A stretch of DNA of 5,330 bases from CAYOXX01 sp964408025. GTDB lineage: Bacteria; Acidobacteriota; DATKUA01. Below, in pieces: positions 5,240 to 5,330 of the stretch. The stretch lies in contig CAYOXX010000132.1 of the NCBI GenBank assembly GCA_964408025.1, positions 1-5,330 on the forward strand. The letters are read 5' to 3'. How positions within the stretch are numbered: the first letter of the stretch is position 1; each line of letters opens with the position of its first letter. Under the pieces are notes generated by a model, which had not been told where the DNA came from, ran no database searches, and worked only from the letters and a program-made list of their open reading frames with translations. The translations under genes were made by a program, and so were the position numbers.

Positions 5240-5250
5240 TGGCTAAGCCA
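5240..5250. repeat. Small palindrome TGGCT-A-AGCCA at the predicted purE start point
   Basis: Bases 5240-5250 form a perfect 5+1+5 inverted repeat that touches the candidate -10 and covers the expected transcription start. It is placed like an operator but does not resemble the E. coli PurR box. Chance is a fair alternative. Confidence 0.3.
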
Positions 5251-5278
5251 GTATAGCGCAGCGCCGCGGGCGGGACTA
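5250..5278 (-). promoter_or_regulatory. Candidate purE-mtaB promoter
   Basis: On the minus strand TATACT at 5255-5250 matches 5 of 6 bases of a -10. It has the same hexamer as the rmlB candidate and nearly the same distance to its start codon (29 versus 31 bases). A -35 at 17 bases, TAGTCC (5278-5273), matches only 3 of 6. The expected start is near 5243. Confidence 0.45.
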
Positions 5279-5330
5279 GCTCGCATATTGCACAGGGTTT
5301 GGCCGGCTCTGGTGTTAAGTGATTGATATG

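Noticed and set aside
5221..5286. Extending purE to ATG at 5286
   Set aside because: The 22 extra residues are not family-like, and the candidate -10 lies inside them; a good Shine-Dalgarno sequence precedes 5220.
4553..5326. 257-codon plus-strand ORF opposite purE and the start of mtaB
   Set aside because: It spans two well-supported minus-strand genes and the intergenic region, and the product is low-complexity Arg/Ala/Ser.
5328..5330. ATG at the extreme right edge as the start of a divergent plus-strand gene
   Set aside because: No ribosome site is visible and no following sequence is available.

Overview
The window is ordinary-looking, high-GC bacterial chromosome that carries four recognisable genes or gene parts, one probable unrecognised small gene, and one short AT-rich regulatory island. 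Coding density, SD-led starts and stop/start overlaps are clearly bacterial. Nothing pins down the phylum. The mix of a nickel-pincer racemase homologue (LarA), the MtaB tRNA methylthiotransferase and class I PurE is compatible with many mostly anaerobic or uncultivated lineages. I saw no tRNA, rRNA, CRISPR array, insertion sequence, phage gene or toxin-antitoxin pair.

Layout. Bases 1-1580 (minus strand) hold rmlB (dTDP-glucose 4,6-dehydratase) followed by rmlD (dTDP-4-dehydrorhamnose reductase). They are joined by a TGATG stop/start overlap, and rmlD runs off the left edge. Together they supply two steps of dTDP-L-rhamnose synthesis for cell-surface polysaccharide. Bases 1581-1678 are a compact divergent intergenic region with a candidate promoter on each strand. 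To its right, on the plus strand, lies a LarA/DUF2088 2-hydroxyacid racemase or epimerase homologue (1679-2950). It probably starts at a TTG codon behind a near-perfect Shine-Dalgarno sequence.

The larA homologue converges with a 59-codon minus-strand ORF (3013-3192) that I do not recognise. It encodes a small protein with a C-x13-C-x2-C-x5-C cysteine set. Upstream of it, 3193-3427 is a gene-free island; 3241-3360 is only 36% G+C (43 of 120) although the neighbouring genes are far richer. The island contains several inverted repeats built on GGTTAA/TTAACC, a back-to-back pair of TTGACA hexamers, and a candidate minus-strand promoter that would drive the small gene. This regulated-looking small gene is the most novel item in the window.

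Bases 3428-5220 (minus strand) are a purE-mtaB pair, with the purE stop overlapping the mtaB GTG start (GTGA). PurE acts in de novo purine synthesis; MtaB adds a methylthio group to t6A37 of tRNA. A TATACT -10 element and a small palindrome lie just upstream of purE. The last 50 bases hold no gene that I can support.
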